A stretch of 64,000 nucleotides of DNA from CAHJXF01 sp038254545 (GTDB lineage: Bacteria; Pseudomonadota; Gammaproteobacteria; Burkholderiales; Burkholderiaceae_D): positions 43,119-107,118 of the forward strand of contig JBBSGB010000009.1 of NCBI GenBank assembly GCA_038254545.1, given 5' to 3'. The position numbers and the translations under genes were made by a program. Below are positions 1 to 11,143 of the stretch, piece by piece. Position 1 is the stretch's first letter; each line of letters starts with the position of its first letter. Under the pieces are notes generated by a model. The model saw only the letters and a program-made list of their open reading frames with translations. It had not been told where the DNA came from and did not search any database.

Positions 1-273
1 TGCGGCGGCCGCGAAGTGACCGACTGCATACAGCGCGAGCGATGCGGTCAGCACGATGCGCCGATCGAAGCGGCTCGTCATCGCGCCCAGCGGCGGGCCC
101 GAGACGCAGATACCTAGCGCGAAAAGGCCCGCGATCAGTCCGATCGCCGACGGCGATTCATGAAGGTCGTCCGCGATCGTGTCGAGCATGCCGATGAAGG
201 CGAGCGCGCCGGTTCCGATCACGACGTTGCCGAAAGCCAGCGCCCAGAGCGCGGCGGACGACGCGATCTTCAA
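1..273 (-). CDS. MFS transporter, N-terminal part (cut by window edge)
   Basis: The first 91 residues of a membrane protein are visible. A first hydrophobic helix (about residues 6-28) is followed by an amphipathic loop, a second helix and the loop GAMTSRFDRR, which matches the conserved loop between helices 2 and 3 of major facilitator superfamily exporters. The start is TTG at 273: an in-frame TGA lies five codons upstream and no ATG or GTG lies between. The TTG overlaps the stop of the upstream VOC gene by 4 bases, which suggests translational coupling. The substrate cannot be told. The rest of the gene lies outside the window. Confidence 0.75.
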   Translation of the reverse strand, partial: MKIASSAALWALAFGNVVIGTGALAFIGMLDTIADDLHESPSAIGLIAGLFALGICVSGPPLGAMTSRFDRRIVLTASLALYAVGHFAAAA

Positions 274-704
274 GTCATCGCCTCGTCATCGCTCGCCGCA
301 CGATCGGGCGGTCCCTTCAACTCGACGACGTTGCCTTCGGGGTCGCTCAGATAAATCGACGGCCCGCTGCCTTCGGCCCCGTAGCGCGTGACGACTTCCC
401 CAATCGCGATGCCGTTCGCCTTGAAGTGCGCGATCAGCCGTTCGCTGTCGAAGGGTTCGATCGAGAGGCACAGATGGTCGAGGTTGCGACCTTCGACGCC
501 GGGTGCGCGGCCGCCTTCGCGACCGAGCTTGCCGGTAATCGTAACGAGATCGATCAGCGAGCTGCCGGCGCGCAGTTGCCAGAGACCGATCGCGTCCTGG
601 ATTTTTTCCATCGTGCAACCGAGCGCGTCGATATAGAACGCGAGCATGCGGTCGATGTCGGTGACGCGCAGGACGATGTGGTCGATGTGCTGGATGGTGA
701 ACAT
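270..704 (-). CDS. VOC (glyoxalase/bleomycin resistance) family protein
   Basis: A 144-residue vicinal-oxygen-chelate protein. It opens with HIDHIVLRVTDIDRMLAFY, a typical first beta-alpha-beta unit. The likely metal ligands are the His near residue 9, the His in DHLCL (about residue 77) and the Glu in NVVELKG (about residue 128). Members of this size act as small metal-dependent lyases, dioxygenases or resistance proteins, and the substrate cannot be told from sequence. The gene precedes the MFS gene with a 4-base overlap, so the two probably form one transcript. A role in detoxification with the transporter is only an inference. Confidence 0.85.
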   Translation of the reverse strand: MFTIQHIDHIVLRVTDIDRMLAFYIDALGCTMEKIQDAIGLWQLRAGSSLIDLVTITGKLGREGGRAPGVEGRNLDHLCLSIEPFDSERLIAHFKANGIAIGEVVTRYGAEGSGPSIYLSDPEGNVVELKGPPDRAASDDEAMT

Positions 705-738
705 GGCGGTTGCATTTTTTCCAGGTTGGGCAAGGCGC

Positions 739-1623
739 TCATTTTAGGGTCGCGCGCCGTTCGCGAAAGAGTTCGATGAAGAGCGCGCGCATCCAGCGAT
801 GTCCGGGCTCCGAGTCCTGGCGTCTTGTCCAGAACAGACCCACGTCGAAATGCCGCCGCGGGACACGTAGCGGCGAGACGCGATCGAGTCCGTAGCGGCG
901 GAATGCGCGTGCCACCGTGCGCGGCACGATCACCGCATAGTCGACTTCGGCGAGGATCGCAGGTACGACCATGAAGTGCGGGATCGAGAGCTTGACGCGA
1001 TCGATCAAACCGCTCTCGGCGAGAATCGCGAGCGTCGGCGGATGCGAGGTGACGGCGATGTAGTCGGGCGTTCGCGACGCGGGTCTGCTTGCCGAGCGCC
1101 GCAGCGTGACGTACTCCTCCTTGAACAGATGTTGGTGCGCGAACCCACCGATCAGCGAGGGCAGGTGGCCGATCGCCATGTCGATCGCGCCGTGTTCGAG
1201 CGCGATCGACAATTCGGTCCAGTCGAGCTGTCGCGTCTCCACCGAGACGTGCGGCGCGCGTTCGCGGATCGCGCGCATCAGGGGTGGCAGGAAGACCATC
1301 TCGCCCAGATCGCTCATGTGTACGCGGAATTCGCGCTCGGCGGTTTTCGGATCGAAGCCGAGCGCGTCGTCGAGCACGGTCTGCACCGAGCGCAAGGCTG
1401 CTGCGAGTGCCGGCGCGATGCGCTTCGCGGCCGCTGTCGGCTCGACGCCACCCTTCGCACGCACGAACAGCAGGTCGCGAAACAACGCACGCAAGCGCGC
1501 CAGGCCGTGGCTGACCGAGGGCTGCGTGAGTCCGACGCGCTCGGCGGCGCGGCTGACGCTGCGTTCGGCGTACACCGCTTCAAAGATCTTCAGCAGATTG
1601 AGATCGATGTCGTTGACGTTCAT
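739..1623 (-). CDS. LysR-family transcriptional regulator
   Basis: A 294-residue LysR-type regulator. The N-terminal winged helix-turn-helix covers about residues 6-65 (LLKIFEAVYAERSVSRAAE, then TQPSVSHGLARLR), followed by a linker helix and a periplasmic-binding-like effector domain. Family members bind divergent promoter regions and respond to a small ligand. It is transcribed divergently from iorA with a 139-bp gap containing a repeated CATTATCGA motif, so iorA-iorB is the most probable target. The ligand is unknown; an aromatic keto acid is an inference from the neighbours. Confidence 0.88.
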   Translation of the reverse strand: MNVNDIDLNLLKIFEAVYAERSVSRAAERVGLTQPSVSHGLARLRALFRDLLFVRAKGGVEPTAAAKRIAPALAAALRSVQTVLDDALGFDPKTAEREFRVHMSDLGEMVFLPPLMRAIRERAPHVSVETRQLDWTELSIALEHGAIDMAIGHLPSLIGGFAHQHLFKEEYVTLRRSASRPASRTPDYIAVTSHPPTLAILAESGLIDRVKLSIPHFMVVPAILAEVDYAVIVPRTVARAFRRYGLDRVSPLRVPRRHFDVGLFWTRRQDSEPGHRWMRALFIELFRERRATLK

Positions 1624-1644
1624 GGTCCCGGTTTCTGGTCAGCC

Positions 1645-1689
1645 CATTATCGATGGCGTCGATGTGCGAAATAGAACCTGCATTATCGA
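1645..1689. promoter_or_regulatory. Candidate LysR operator: two direct CATTATCGA repeats
   Basis: The nonamer CATTATCGA occurs at 1645-1653 and again at 1681-1689, 36 bp apart, in the gap between the LysR gene and iorA. The second copy overlaps the -35 box of the iorA promoter. Repeated sites of this kind are common in LysR-controlled divergent promoters. Binding by this regulator is inferred. Confidence 0.45.
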
Positions 1690-1714
1690 CAGCATAACCT
1701 CGACTTCCTAGAAT
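1686..1714 (+). promoter_or_regulatory. Sigma-70-type promoter for iorA
   Basis: TCGACA (1686-1691) and TAGAAT (1709-1714) are separated by exactly 17 bp. Each differs from consensus at one position. Transcription would start near 1721, about 40 bases before the iorA ATG. Confidence 0.6.
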
Positions 1715-1762
1715 CGATCATCCGAAACGGACGCAACCAGACACAACTACCCTGGAGCCACG

Positions 1763-3979
1763 ATGGAGCGGTCGTTTGCGCGCGAGGTCGAGTTGCTGAA
1801 ACTCGGTGACGGCGAGGTCTTTCACGGCGAGGGCATCCTCGCGATCACCAAGGCGTTGCTGCAGGCCGGCGTGTCGTACGTCGGCGGCTACCAGGGCGCG
1901 CCGGTTTCGCATCTGCTCGATGTGATGGTGCAGGCGCGACTATTCCTCGACACGCTCGGCGTCAAGGTCGAGGCGTGCTCGAACGAAGCGTCGGCGGCGG
2001 CGTTGCTCGGCGCGTCGATTCACTATCCGATGCGCGGCGCGGTGACGTGGAAGTCGATCGTCGGCACCAACGTCGCGTCCGACGCGCTTTCGAATCTTTC
2101 TTCGGCGGGCGTGACCGGCGGTGCGTTGATCGTCGTCGGCGAGGACTACGGCGAGGGCGCGAGCGTGATCCAGGAGCGCTCGATCGCGTTCGCCTTGAAA
2201 TCCACGCTGTGCCTGTTCGATCCGCGTCCCGATCTGCAGACCATGGTGCGCATGGTCGAAGAGGCCTTCAAGTTGTCCGAGGCGTCGAACATGCCGACCA
2301 TGATGCAGTTGCGGATACGCGCGTGTCATGTGCGCGGCAGCTTCGTCTGCAAGGACAACGTCGCGCCGGCGATCTCGCAACGCCTGCCCTTCGACGAACC
2401 CGCGAGCTTCGATTACGCGAAGCTGCCACATCCGCCGGCAACCTTTCGCCAGGAGAAGTTGAAGAGCGAGCAGCGCGTCGTGGCCGCGCGCAAGTTCATC
2501 GTCGAACACGGATTGAACGACGTCGTCGTGCCGCGCACGTCGTCATCGCTACACCGCGTCGGCGTGATCGTGCAGGGCGGGCTCTACAACACGCTGATCG
2601 GCGCGCTCGCGCAATGCGGATGCGCCGACGCCTTCGGCAACAGCGACGTCGCGATCCTGGTGCTGAACGTGACGTGTCCGCTGGCCCCCGAACAGATCGA
2701 AGCCTTCTGTCGCGATCGCGACGCCGTGCTGGTGGTCGAAGAAGGGCAGCCCGAATTCATCGAGCAGGAGATCGCCACGATCCTGCGGCGCGCGCGCATC
2801 GCCACCGAACTGCACGGCAAGGACGTGCTGCCGATGGCGGGCGAATACAACGTCGAGATCGTCGCGGCGGGTCTTGCGAAAGTGATCGAACGTCACGCAT
2901 CCGACGTCAGCCTCGACCCGGTACGCGCCTGGCTCGCAGCCAACGCCGAGCGGCGCGGGGCGTTGGCTTCGGCCTTTGAAGACCCCTTGCCCGCGCGGCC
3001 GCCGGGCTTTTGCATCGGCTGCCCCGAGCGGCCGGTGTTCTCGGCCTTGAAGCAGGTGCAGGAGCGGATCGGCAAGGTGCATGTCGCGGCCGATATCGGT
3101 TGCCATTCGTTCGCGACCTTCGCGCCTTTCTCGTCGGGCCACTCGATCCTCGGCTACGGCATGAGCCTGGCGTCTGCCGCGGGGGTCGGGCCGATGATGA
3201 CGCGCCGATCGCTGGCGATCATGGGCGACGGCGGCTTCTGGCATAACGGCTTGCTGTCGGGCGTGCAATCGGCGCTTTTCAATCGCGACGACACGGTGTT
3301 GCTGATCATGAAGAACGGCTACACGTCGGCCACCGGCACGCAGGAAATTCTTTCGTCGCCTGACGACGATCTGCAGGTCGTCCAGGAGAGCCGTGCGGTG
3401 AAGACCAAATTCGGCAGTCTCACCGAAAACAATCGCGCGATCGAGGACACGCTCACCGGCATGGGCGTCAAGTGGATGAAGACCGTGCACACCTACGACG
3501 TGCAGCAGATGATGGACGCGCTGACCGAAGCGTTCACGACCCCGACCGGCGGCCTGAAGGTGATCGTCGGCGAAGGCGAATGCCAGCTCGAACGTCAGCG
3601 CCGCATCAAGCCGATGGAAGCCGCGCGCGAGCGCGAAGGCAAGCGCGTGACCCGCGTCAAATATGGCGTCGACGAGAACACCTGCTCGGGCGATCGCTCG
3701 TGCATGCGCCTTTCGGGATGCCCGACGCTGACCTTGAAAGACTCCGGCGATCCGCTCAAGGTCGATCCGGTCGTGACGATCCAGGAGGGCTGCGTGGGTT
3801 GCGGGCTGTGCGGATCGAACGCGCACGCGGCGACCTTGTGCCCGTCGTTCTATCGGATCGAGGTGGTCCGCAATCCGACGCGCTGGGATCGCCTCCACGC
3901 GCGGCTCACGACCAGTGGCGTCGCGCGCCGCGCGCATGTGAGACCACACGTGAAACTCCTCGCAGCGAGCCGCACATGA
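1763..3979 (+). CDS. iorA: Indolepyruvate ferredoxin oxidoreductase, alpha-type subunit
   Basis: A 738-residue protein of the 2-oxoacid:ferredoxin oxidoreductase family. The N-terminal half carries the pyrimidine-binding and domain II folds. The TPP-binding motif GDGGFWHNG lies near residue 490, and the C-terminus (about residues 640-690) has two cysteine clusters, CSGDRSCMRLSGCP and CVGCGLCG...LCP, suited to Fe-S clusters. The family oxidatively decarboxylates aryl pyruvates made from aromatic amino acids to aryl-acetyl-CoA. A GGAG ribosome site sits 5 bases before the ATG. The stop overlaps the iorB start (ATGA). Some homologues act on other 2-keto acids. Confidence 0.85.
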   Translation: MERSFAREVELLKLGDGEVFHGEGILAITKALLQAGVSYVGGYQGAPVSHLLDVMVQARLFLDTLGVKVEACSNEASAAALLGASIHYPMRGAVTWKSIVGTNVASDALSNLSSAGVTGGALIVVGEDYGEGASVIQERSIAFALKSTLCLFDPRPDLQTMVRMVEEAFKLSEASNMPTMMQLRIRACHVRGSFVCKDNVAPAISQRLPFDEPASFDYAKLPHPPATFRQEKLKSEQRVVAARKFIVEHGLNDVVVPRTSSSLHRVGVIVQGGLYNTLIGALAQCGCADAFGNSDVAILVLNVTCPLAPEQIEAFCRDRDAVLVVEEGQPEFIEQEIATILRRARIATELHGKDVLPMAGEYNVEIVAAGLAKVIERHASDVSLDPVRAWLAANAERRGALASAFEDPLPARPPGFCIGCPERPVFSALKQVQERIGKVHVAADIGCHSFATFAPFSSGHSILGYGMSLASAAGVGPMMTRRSLAIMGDGGFWHNGLLSGVQSALFNRDDTVLLIMKNGYTSATGTQEILSSPDDDLQVVQESRAVKTKFGSLTENNRAIEDTLTGMGVKWMKTVHTYDVQQMMDALTEAFTTPTGGLKVIVGEGECQLERQRRIKPMEAAREREGKRVTRVKYGVDENTCSGDRSCMRLSGCPTLTLKDSGDPLKVDPVVTIQEGCVGCGLCGSNAHAATLCPSFYRIEVVRNPTRWDRLHARLTTSGVARRAHVRPHVKLLAASRT

Positions 3980-5643
3980 ACGCGCGATCGATGTCCACAT
4001 CGCCCGCGAGCGACGTGCCGCATACCGCCGCATCGACGCATATCGAAGGCACGGCCTTCCGCAACGATCGCCCCATCACGATCCTGATCGCCGCACTCGG
4101 CGGCGAAGGTGGCGGCGTACTCACGCAATGGCTGGTCGAAGCGGCGTTGCACGCGGGCTATCCGGTGCAGAGCACGTCGATTCCCGGCGTCGCGCAGCGC
4201 ACTGGCGCGACCACCTATTACGTCGAGATCTTTCCGGAGCCGCTTGCCGCACTCGGTGGTGTCTCGCCGATCTTCAATCTCGCGCCGGTCGCGGGTCGCA
4301 TCGATCTTCTGGTCGCGTCAGAACTGCTTGAAGCAGTGCGCGCGCTGCAGGCCGGTTACGTGGATCGCGAACGCACGATGGTGATCGCGTCGACTTCGCG
4401 CACCTTGACCACGCACGAGAAGATCGCGATGGGCGATGGCCGCGCCGACAGCGAGCGGCTCGCAGCGCTGCTGGTTGCGCACAGCAGGAGGCATGTGGGC
4501 TTCGACATGAACGCGGAGGCGAGTGCGGCGCGCACCGTGATCAGCGCGGTGATGTTCGGCGCAGTGGCGGGGTCGGGGCTGTTGCCTTTCGATAGCGCGC
4601 ATTGCGAAGCGGCGATCGCGGCCGGCGGCAAGGGTATCGCGGCCAGTCTCGCGGGATTCGCGCGCGGTTATGCGTACGCGGAGGCGAGGCCGGAACTGGC
4701 GGGGGATTCCGAAACCGAAGCCGCCGCGACTGTTTTCAATGCTGCTGTCGATGATGACGTGGCGAACCCATGGCCTGCCGATGTGCGCGAGATGGTCGGC
4801 CACGGGCACGCACGCCTCGTCGATTATCAGGACGCTCGTTATGCCGCGCTCTACGAAGAACGCGTGCGACGCTTGCTCGCGCTTGAAGACGCGCTCGATC
4901 CTTCGGGCCTGCACGGTCATGCGATGACCCGTGAAGCCGCGCGCTTTCTCGCGTTGTGGATGGCCTTCGACGACGTGATTCGCGTGGCCGATCTGAAGAC
5001 CCGTGCGGAGCGCTACGCGCGCATCCGCGAGGAGGTCGGTGCGCGGCCCGGGGATCTCGTGACGGTGCACGACTACTTCAAGCCGCGGCTGGTCGAAGTC
5101 GCGGGGCTGTTGCCCGAAACCTGGTCGCGCCGCCTGCTCGCGTGGGAGGCCAGTCGCAAACGCAAGGGGAAGTCAACGCTCGCCTTCCCGTTGAAATTGC
5201 GCAGCGATTCGCATGCGGGTTACCTCATGCTTCGCGTCCTTGCATCGACCAGGCGCTGGCGACCGAAGAGCCAGCGCTATGCCGATGAACAAAGGGCAAT
5301 CGAGCGATGGCTCGAAGCGATGGCGCGCGTCGCGCGCAGCGATTGGGCACCGGCCCACGAGCTCGCGCTATGCGGCCGGCTGATCAAGGGATACGGCGAC
5401 ACCAACGCGCGGGCGCACGAGAACATGACGCGCATCCTCGACACGCTGGCTTCCGAAGATGCGGTCACAGTGTTCGCTTCCGATCCGCTTGCGCATGCCG
5501 AAGCGATTCGTTCGGCACGCGATGCGGCATTGGCCGACCCCGAAGGCAAGGCGCTCGATCGCGACATCGCCAGGCACGGCGCCGCGCCGCGGCCGGTGGT
5601 TGCGAAACCGATGATTTTCGTGAGGCCGCACAAGGCGCATTGA
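3976..5643 (+). CDS. iorB: Indolepyruvate oxidoreductase, beta-type subunit with C-terminal DUF6537-like region
   Basis: A 555-residue partner of iorA. After about 30 disordered residues comes the gamma-type catalytic domain, starting ILIAALGGEGGGVLTQW. The second half (from about residue 270) is a long helical Arg/Leu-rich region that matches my recollection of DUF6537, found on this subunit in proteobacteria. It is roughly 2.5 times the size of archaeal IorB because of this extension. The ATG at 3976 overlaps the iorA stop by 4 bases, so the two are translationally coupled. Confidence 0.8.
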   Translation: MNARSMSTSPASDVPHTAASTHIEGTAFRNDRPITILIAALGGEGGGVLTQWLVEAALHAGYPVQSTSIPGVAQRTGATTYYVEIFPEPLAALGGVSPIFNLAPVAGRIDLLVASELLEAVRALQAGYVDRERTMVIASTSRTLTTHEKIAMGDGRADSERLAALLVAHSRRHVGFDMNAEASAARTVISAVMFGAVAGSGLLPFDSAHCEAAIAAGGKGIAASLAGFARGYAYAEARPELAGDSETEAAATVFNAAVDDDVANPWPADVREMVGHGHARLVDYQDARYAALYEERVRRLLALEDALDPSGLHGHAMTREAARFLALWMAFDDVIRVADLKTRAERYARIREEVGARPGDLVTVHDYFKPRLVEVAGLLPETWSRRLLAWEASRKRKGKSTLAFPLKLRSDSHAGYLMLRVLASTRRWRPKSQRYADEQRAIERWLEAMARVARSDWAPAHELALCGRLIKGYGDTNARAHENMTRILDTLASEDAVTVFASDPLAHAEAIRSARDAALADPEGKALDRDIARHGAAPRPVVAKPMIFVRPHKAH

Positions 5644-5683
5644 AGTGACCGAACAGACGAATCAACGACGAGGAGAAGACGAC

Positions 5684-6868
5684 ATGGGACGCAACCAGGA
5701 ATCGAACACCGGACGCAAATTCGGCGTCATCGCTATCGCTGCGCTTGCGAGCGCGGCATTGTTTGCAAGTGCAAGCGCGCAGGCGGACATCAAGGTCGGC
5801 ATCGTGGTCTCGGCCACCGGTCCGGCCGCATCGCTCGGGATTCCGCAGAAGAACACGGCGGCGCTGCTGCCCAAGGAGATTGCGGGTCAGAAGGTCGAGT
5901 ACATCGTGCTCGACGACGCGTCCGACACGACCACCGCTGTGAAGGACATCAAGAAGCTGATCGACGAAGAGCATGTCGATGTGGTGATCGGCCCCTCGAC
6001 GACACCGAATGCGATCGCGATGACCGATCCCGCGGTCGATTCCGAAACGCCGGTGATCAGCATGGCGGCAGCCGCGGCTCTCATCTCGCCGATGGATGCG
6101 AAGAAGAAATGGATCTTCAAGACGCCGCAGAACGATTCGCTGATGGCGGGCGCGATCGTCGATTACATGGCTGCGCATAAGGTCGGCAGCATCGCGCTGA
6201 TCGCATTGACCGACAGCTACGGCCAGAACTGGGTCAACGAGATGACGCGGCAGGCGGGCGAGAAGAACATCAAGATCGTCGCCACCGAGTCGTACCAGCC
6301 GACCGATTCCAGCGTGACCGGCCAGGTACTGCGGGTGGTCGCCGCCAAGCCCGATGCGATCCTGATCGCGAGCCGTGGCACGCCCGCGGTGCTGCCCGCC
6401 AAGGCCTTGAAGGAGCGCGGCTACAAGGGGCCGATCTATCAGACACACGGGGTGGCCAACAACGATTTCCTGCGGCTGGGCGGCAAGGACGTCGACGGCA
6501 GCATCGTGCCGGTGGGGCCGGTACTGGTCGCAAGTCAGTTGCCCGACGCCAATCCCAGCAAGAAGCTCGCGCTCGACTATTCGCGAGTCTATGAAGCGGC
6601 GTATGGGCCCGGCAGCACCACGACTTTCGGCGCGCATCTGTGGGACGCGGGCCTGCTGCTGCAGGCGGCCGTGCCCGACGCATTGAAGAAGGCGCAGCCG
6701 GGCACCAAGGAATTTCGCGTGGCGCTGCGCGACAGCCTCGAGAACGTGAAGAACCTGACGATCACGCAGGGCGTGATGAACATGAGCCGCACCGATCACA
6801 GCGGGCTCGATCAGCGCGCCCGCGTGATGGTGCAGGTCGAGAACGGCAAGTGGAAGCTGATGCCTTGA
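5684..6868 (+). CDS. LivK-type ABC transporter substrate-binding protein
   Basis: A 394-residue periplasmic binding protein (type I fold, branched-chain amino-acid family). The signal peptide ends at about residue 34 (SASAQA), followed by DIKVGIVVSATGPAASLGIP, the usual start of the mature domain. ATG 5684 is chosen over the in-frame GTG at 5645 because AGGAGAAG lies just upstream. The gene follows iorB by 40 bp and is probably co-transcribed, suggesting uptake of a substrate for that enzyme such as an aromatic acid. No permease or ATPase accompanies it here, so it may share the Liv permease encoded at 11.4-16.1 kb. Confidence 0.85.
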   Translation: MGRNQESNTGRKFGVIAIAALASAALFASASAQADIKVGIVVSATGPAASLGIPQKNTAALLPKEIAGQKVEYIVLDDASDTTTAVKDIKKLIDEEHVDVVIGPSTTPNAIAMTDPAVDSETPVISMAAAAALISPMDAKKKWIFKTPQNDSLMAGAIVDYMAAHKVGSIALIALTDSYGQNWVNEMTRQAGEKNIKIVATESYQPTDSSVTGQVLRVVAAKPDAILIASRGTPAVLPAKALKERGYKGPIYQTHGVANNDFLRLGGKDVDGSIVPVGPVLVASQLPDANPSKKLALDYSRVYEAAYGPGSTTTFGAHLWDAGLLLQAAVPDALKKAQPGTKEFRVALRDSLENVKNLTITQGVMNMSRTDHSGLDQRARVMVQVENGKWKLMP

Positions 6869-6877
6869 CGGTGTCGT

Positions 6878-7885
6878 CTAAGCCCGACCCTTGCGCGCGT
6901 CGGGGTTGACCACGTTGACGGGTTCGCCTGCAACGTACGCGAGGATGTTTCCGAACGCGGCCGAGAACATGGCTTCGTAGCTGCTTTTCTCGACGAAACC
7001 GATGTGCGGGGTGCAGACCACTTTTTCCATGCGCAATAGCGGCTGGCCGGCGAGTGGCGGTTCCGATTCGAACACGTCGACCGCCGCGAGTCCGGGTCGC
7101 GAACCGTTGAGCGCCTTGATCAACGCGCCTTGCGCGATCAGCTCGGCGCGGCTGGTGTTGACCAGGAGCGCAGTCGGCTTCATCGCCTGCAGGTCGTCGA
7201 GCGTGACGATGCCGCGCGTCTCATCGGTCAATCGCAGATGCAGCGAGATCACGTCGCAGGTCGAGAAGAACGCGTGGCGATCGGCCGCGACGTCCAGCAG
7301 TTGTTCGCGCGCGGCTTCGCGCGAGTGCTCGCGACCCCACACCATCACGTTCATGCCGAAGGCCGTGCCGTAGCCCGCAACCATGCGGCCGATCTTGCCG
7401 AAACCCCAGATGCCGAGGGTCTTGCCGGCGAGCAATTCGCCCAGGCCGTGATTGGGCGGATCGCTCGCGCTCTTCAGGCCGCTCTGTTGCCACACGCCAT
7501 GCTTGAGGTTGGCGATGTATTGCGGGAGACGCCGCATCGCCGCCATGGTCAGCGCCCAGGTGAGCTCGGCCGCCGCGGCGGGAGCGCCGGCGCCATCGAC
7601 CACTACCACGCCGCGTTCGGTGCAGGCGGCCAGGTCGATGTGCGCACCGGCGCGGCCGGTCTGCGAAATAAGCTTCAGTCTGGGAAGCTTGGCGAGCAGC
7701 TCGCGGGTGATGCGCGTGCGCTCGCGGATCAGCACCAGCGCTTCCGAATCCGCCAGCCGCACACCGAGCTGGCCCGCGCCCTTGACGGTGTTGTTGAAGA
7801 CCTTGACCTCGTGGCCGCGCAGCATGCGGAAGCATTCGAGCTTGCGAACCGCGTCCTGATAATCGTCGAGGATGGCTATCTTCAT
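6878..7885 (-). CDS. D-2-hydroxyacid dehydrogenase family protein
   Basis: A 335-residue NAD(P)-dependent dehydrogenase. The Rossmann motif GIWGFGKIG (about residues 160-168) binds the dinucleotide. The catalytic triad of the family is present: Arg in NTSRAELI, Glu in FESEP and His in TPHIG. Members reduce 2-keto acids or oxidise D-2-hydroxy acids (glycerate, phosphoglycerate, lactate types). It converges on the binding-protein gene with only 9 bp between the stops. The substrate is not determinable; a role with the keto-acid genes is possible. Confidence 0.87.
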   Translation of the reverse strand: MKIAILDDYQDAVRKLECFRMLRGHEVKVFNNTVKGAGQLGVRLADSEALVLIRERTRITRELLAKLPRLKLISQTGRAGAHIDLAACTERGVVVVDGAGAPAAAAELTWALTMAAMRRLPQYIANLKHGVWQQSGLKSASDPPNHGLGELLAGKTLGIWGFGKIGRMVAGYGTAFGMNVMVWGREHSREAAREQLLDVAADRHAFFSTCDVISLHLRLTDETRGIVTLDDLQAMKPTALLVNTSRAELIAQGALIKALNGSRPGLAAVDVFESEPPLAGQPLLRMEKVVCTPHIGFVEKSSYEAMFSAAFGNILAYVAGEPVNVVNPDARKGRA

Positions 7886-8029
7886 TGAGCGTGACGTGGC
7901 GTGCGAGATCGCGGTCCGCGAGGCTGCGGGAACCCTCTGCTATGGTACATTCCACGACCCCGCTCGGCGTACTTGTATGGCAATGCATTGATCGCGGCAC
8001 TCTCGATCGCGAATCCGTGGAGAACGAAG

Positions 8030-9895
<1,866 letters not shown>

Positions 9896-9916
9896 TGCCG
9901 CGCCGTTTCAACCAGC

Positions 9917-9939
9917 AAGGGCGCCGCGGCGCCCTTTTT
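9917..9939 (+). terminator. Rho-independent terminator after pckG
   Basis: AAGGGCGCC (9917-9925) and GGCGCCCTT (9928-9936) form a perfect 9-bp GC-rich stem with a very tight loop, running into a T stretch ending at 9939. It lies 22 bp past the pckG stop. Confidence 0.9.
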
Positions 9940-9985
9940 ATTTCGGCCCGGCAAGCTCTCGGATATCTCGCACGCTTCCGACGCG

Positions 9986-11143
9986 CTATTTGAAGCCTTC
10001 TGGCTTCAGGTCGACGTTGCCCGGCATCTCACGCTGAACGGCATTGTTGCTTCGCACGCCCGGAACGTCGGGGAGTGAGCCGGGCCCGGCGAAGACGTTG
10101 CCGTTGATGTTGACGGTTCTCGTTCCCGGCGAGAGGAAGATGAAACGCGCTGCGCTGGGACGCTGGCTGATGAAAGTATTGCCCTTGGCGACGAACTCGC
10201 TCTTGGCCTCGGACAGGCCTTCCTCACCGTACGAAACGAGCGTACCGTTTTCGGACGACGGTCCCTTCTGGAAAATGTTGAATGCCAGGATTACCTGACC
10301 GCCGTTGGGGAAGTCCGCCTCATAGCTCGCGCGGCCATCGGACTCGTCCGCGAAGCGATTGTCGGTGAGGATGGAGATCGCGGCGCGGCTCTTGAGGTTG
10401 TGGCCGACGATGGCGTGGTGAAGGTAGCTTTGCTTGACCGTGAGCTTCGCGACGGCGCCGACATAGAGATTGTGCGTGTGCCCTTCACCCTCGCCGTTGC
10501 GCGCGAACTCACAATGCTCGACGGTGATGTCGCTGGTGGGATTGGCGCCGCTCAAGAGGCCGTTCTCGTTGTCGTGCAGATAGGCATTGCGCAAGTTAAA
10601 GTTGCGCCCCTCGACACGTATCGCCGCGCCGTTGCGATCGGCCACGCGCGCGCCCGACATCTCGACGTTTTCAATGGTGACATCGTCGCCGCGAACGACC
10701 CAGATCGCCTTGCCCTGCGCATCGCGACCTTCGGCGCGAATATGCGGTCGCGGTTCGGCACCCACGATCCTGATGCGGCTCGCGTTCCACACCGCGACGT
10801 CGCCACGATAATCGCCCGACCCGATTTCGATCGTGTCGCCGTCGCGTGCAGCCGATGCGGCCGCGCTCGGTGTGGCGAACTCGCCCGAGGGACCCACGCG
10901 CAAGATGCGTCCGACGGTTTCGAGGGACGCCTGCGCGCGTGCCTGCGCCAATCCCGGAGCGCCCGATGGGAGCGGAGGGCGAGCGGGCAACAGGCGCGCG
11001 TCGACGGCTTCGGCACGCGTGACCCCAAGCGTGATCCCGACGGTGATCCAGAGCGTCAGCCCCAGCGCCAACCGCCGAGTCAATCGCTGCGTCAATCGAA
11101 CAAACAGGACGATTGCATCAGCGATCGTCGACAGGCTCTTCAT
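9986..11143 (-). CDS. Secreted right-handed parallel beta-helix protein
   Basis: A 385-residue exported protein. A long N-terminal signal or anchor ends near AEA at residue 46. From about residue 80 the sequence shows beta-helix coils with repeated short strands and Asn/Asp turns (for example DDVTIENVEMSGARV, ITVEHCEFARNGEGEG). This fold occurs in pectate lyases, other polysaccharide-active enzymes and adhesins. It begins with a GPSGEFATPSAA segment typical of such proteins. No catalytic residues can be assigned. It stands alone and is divergent from livG, across a 273-bp gap. Confidence 0.75.
   Translation of the reverse strand: MKSLSTIADAIVLFVRLTQRLTRRLALGLTLWITVGITLGVTRAEAVDARLLPARPPLPSGAPGLAQARAQASLETVGRILRVGPSGEFATPSAAASAARDGDTIEIGSGDYRGDVAVWNASRIRIVGAEPRPHIRAEGRDAQGKAIWVVRGDDVTIENVEMSGARVADRNGAAIRVEGRNFNLRNAYLHDNENGLLSGANPTSDITVEHCEFARNGEGEGHTHNLYVGAVAKLTVKQSYLHHAIVGHNLKSRAAISILTDNRFADESDGRASYEADFPNGGQVILAFNIFQKGPSSENGTLVSYGEEGLSEAKSEFVAKGNTFISQRPSAARFIFLSPGTRTVNINGNVFAGPGSLPDVPGVRSNNAVQREMPGNVDLKPEGFK

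Noticed and set aside
3935..3955. Half parS-like sequence CACGTGAAAC near the iorA end
   Set aside because: The other half differs at 5 positions and the total is 6 mismatches from the 16-mer, so it is likely chance.
7939..7950. TGCTATGGT as an extended -10 for pckG
   Set aside because: No acceptable -35 at the right spacing and a weak hexamer.
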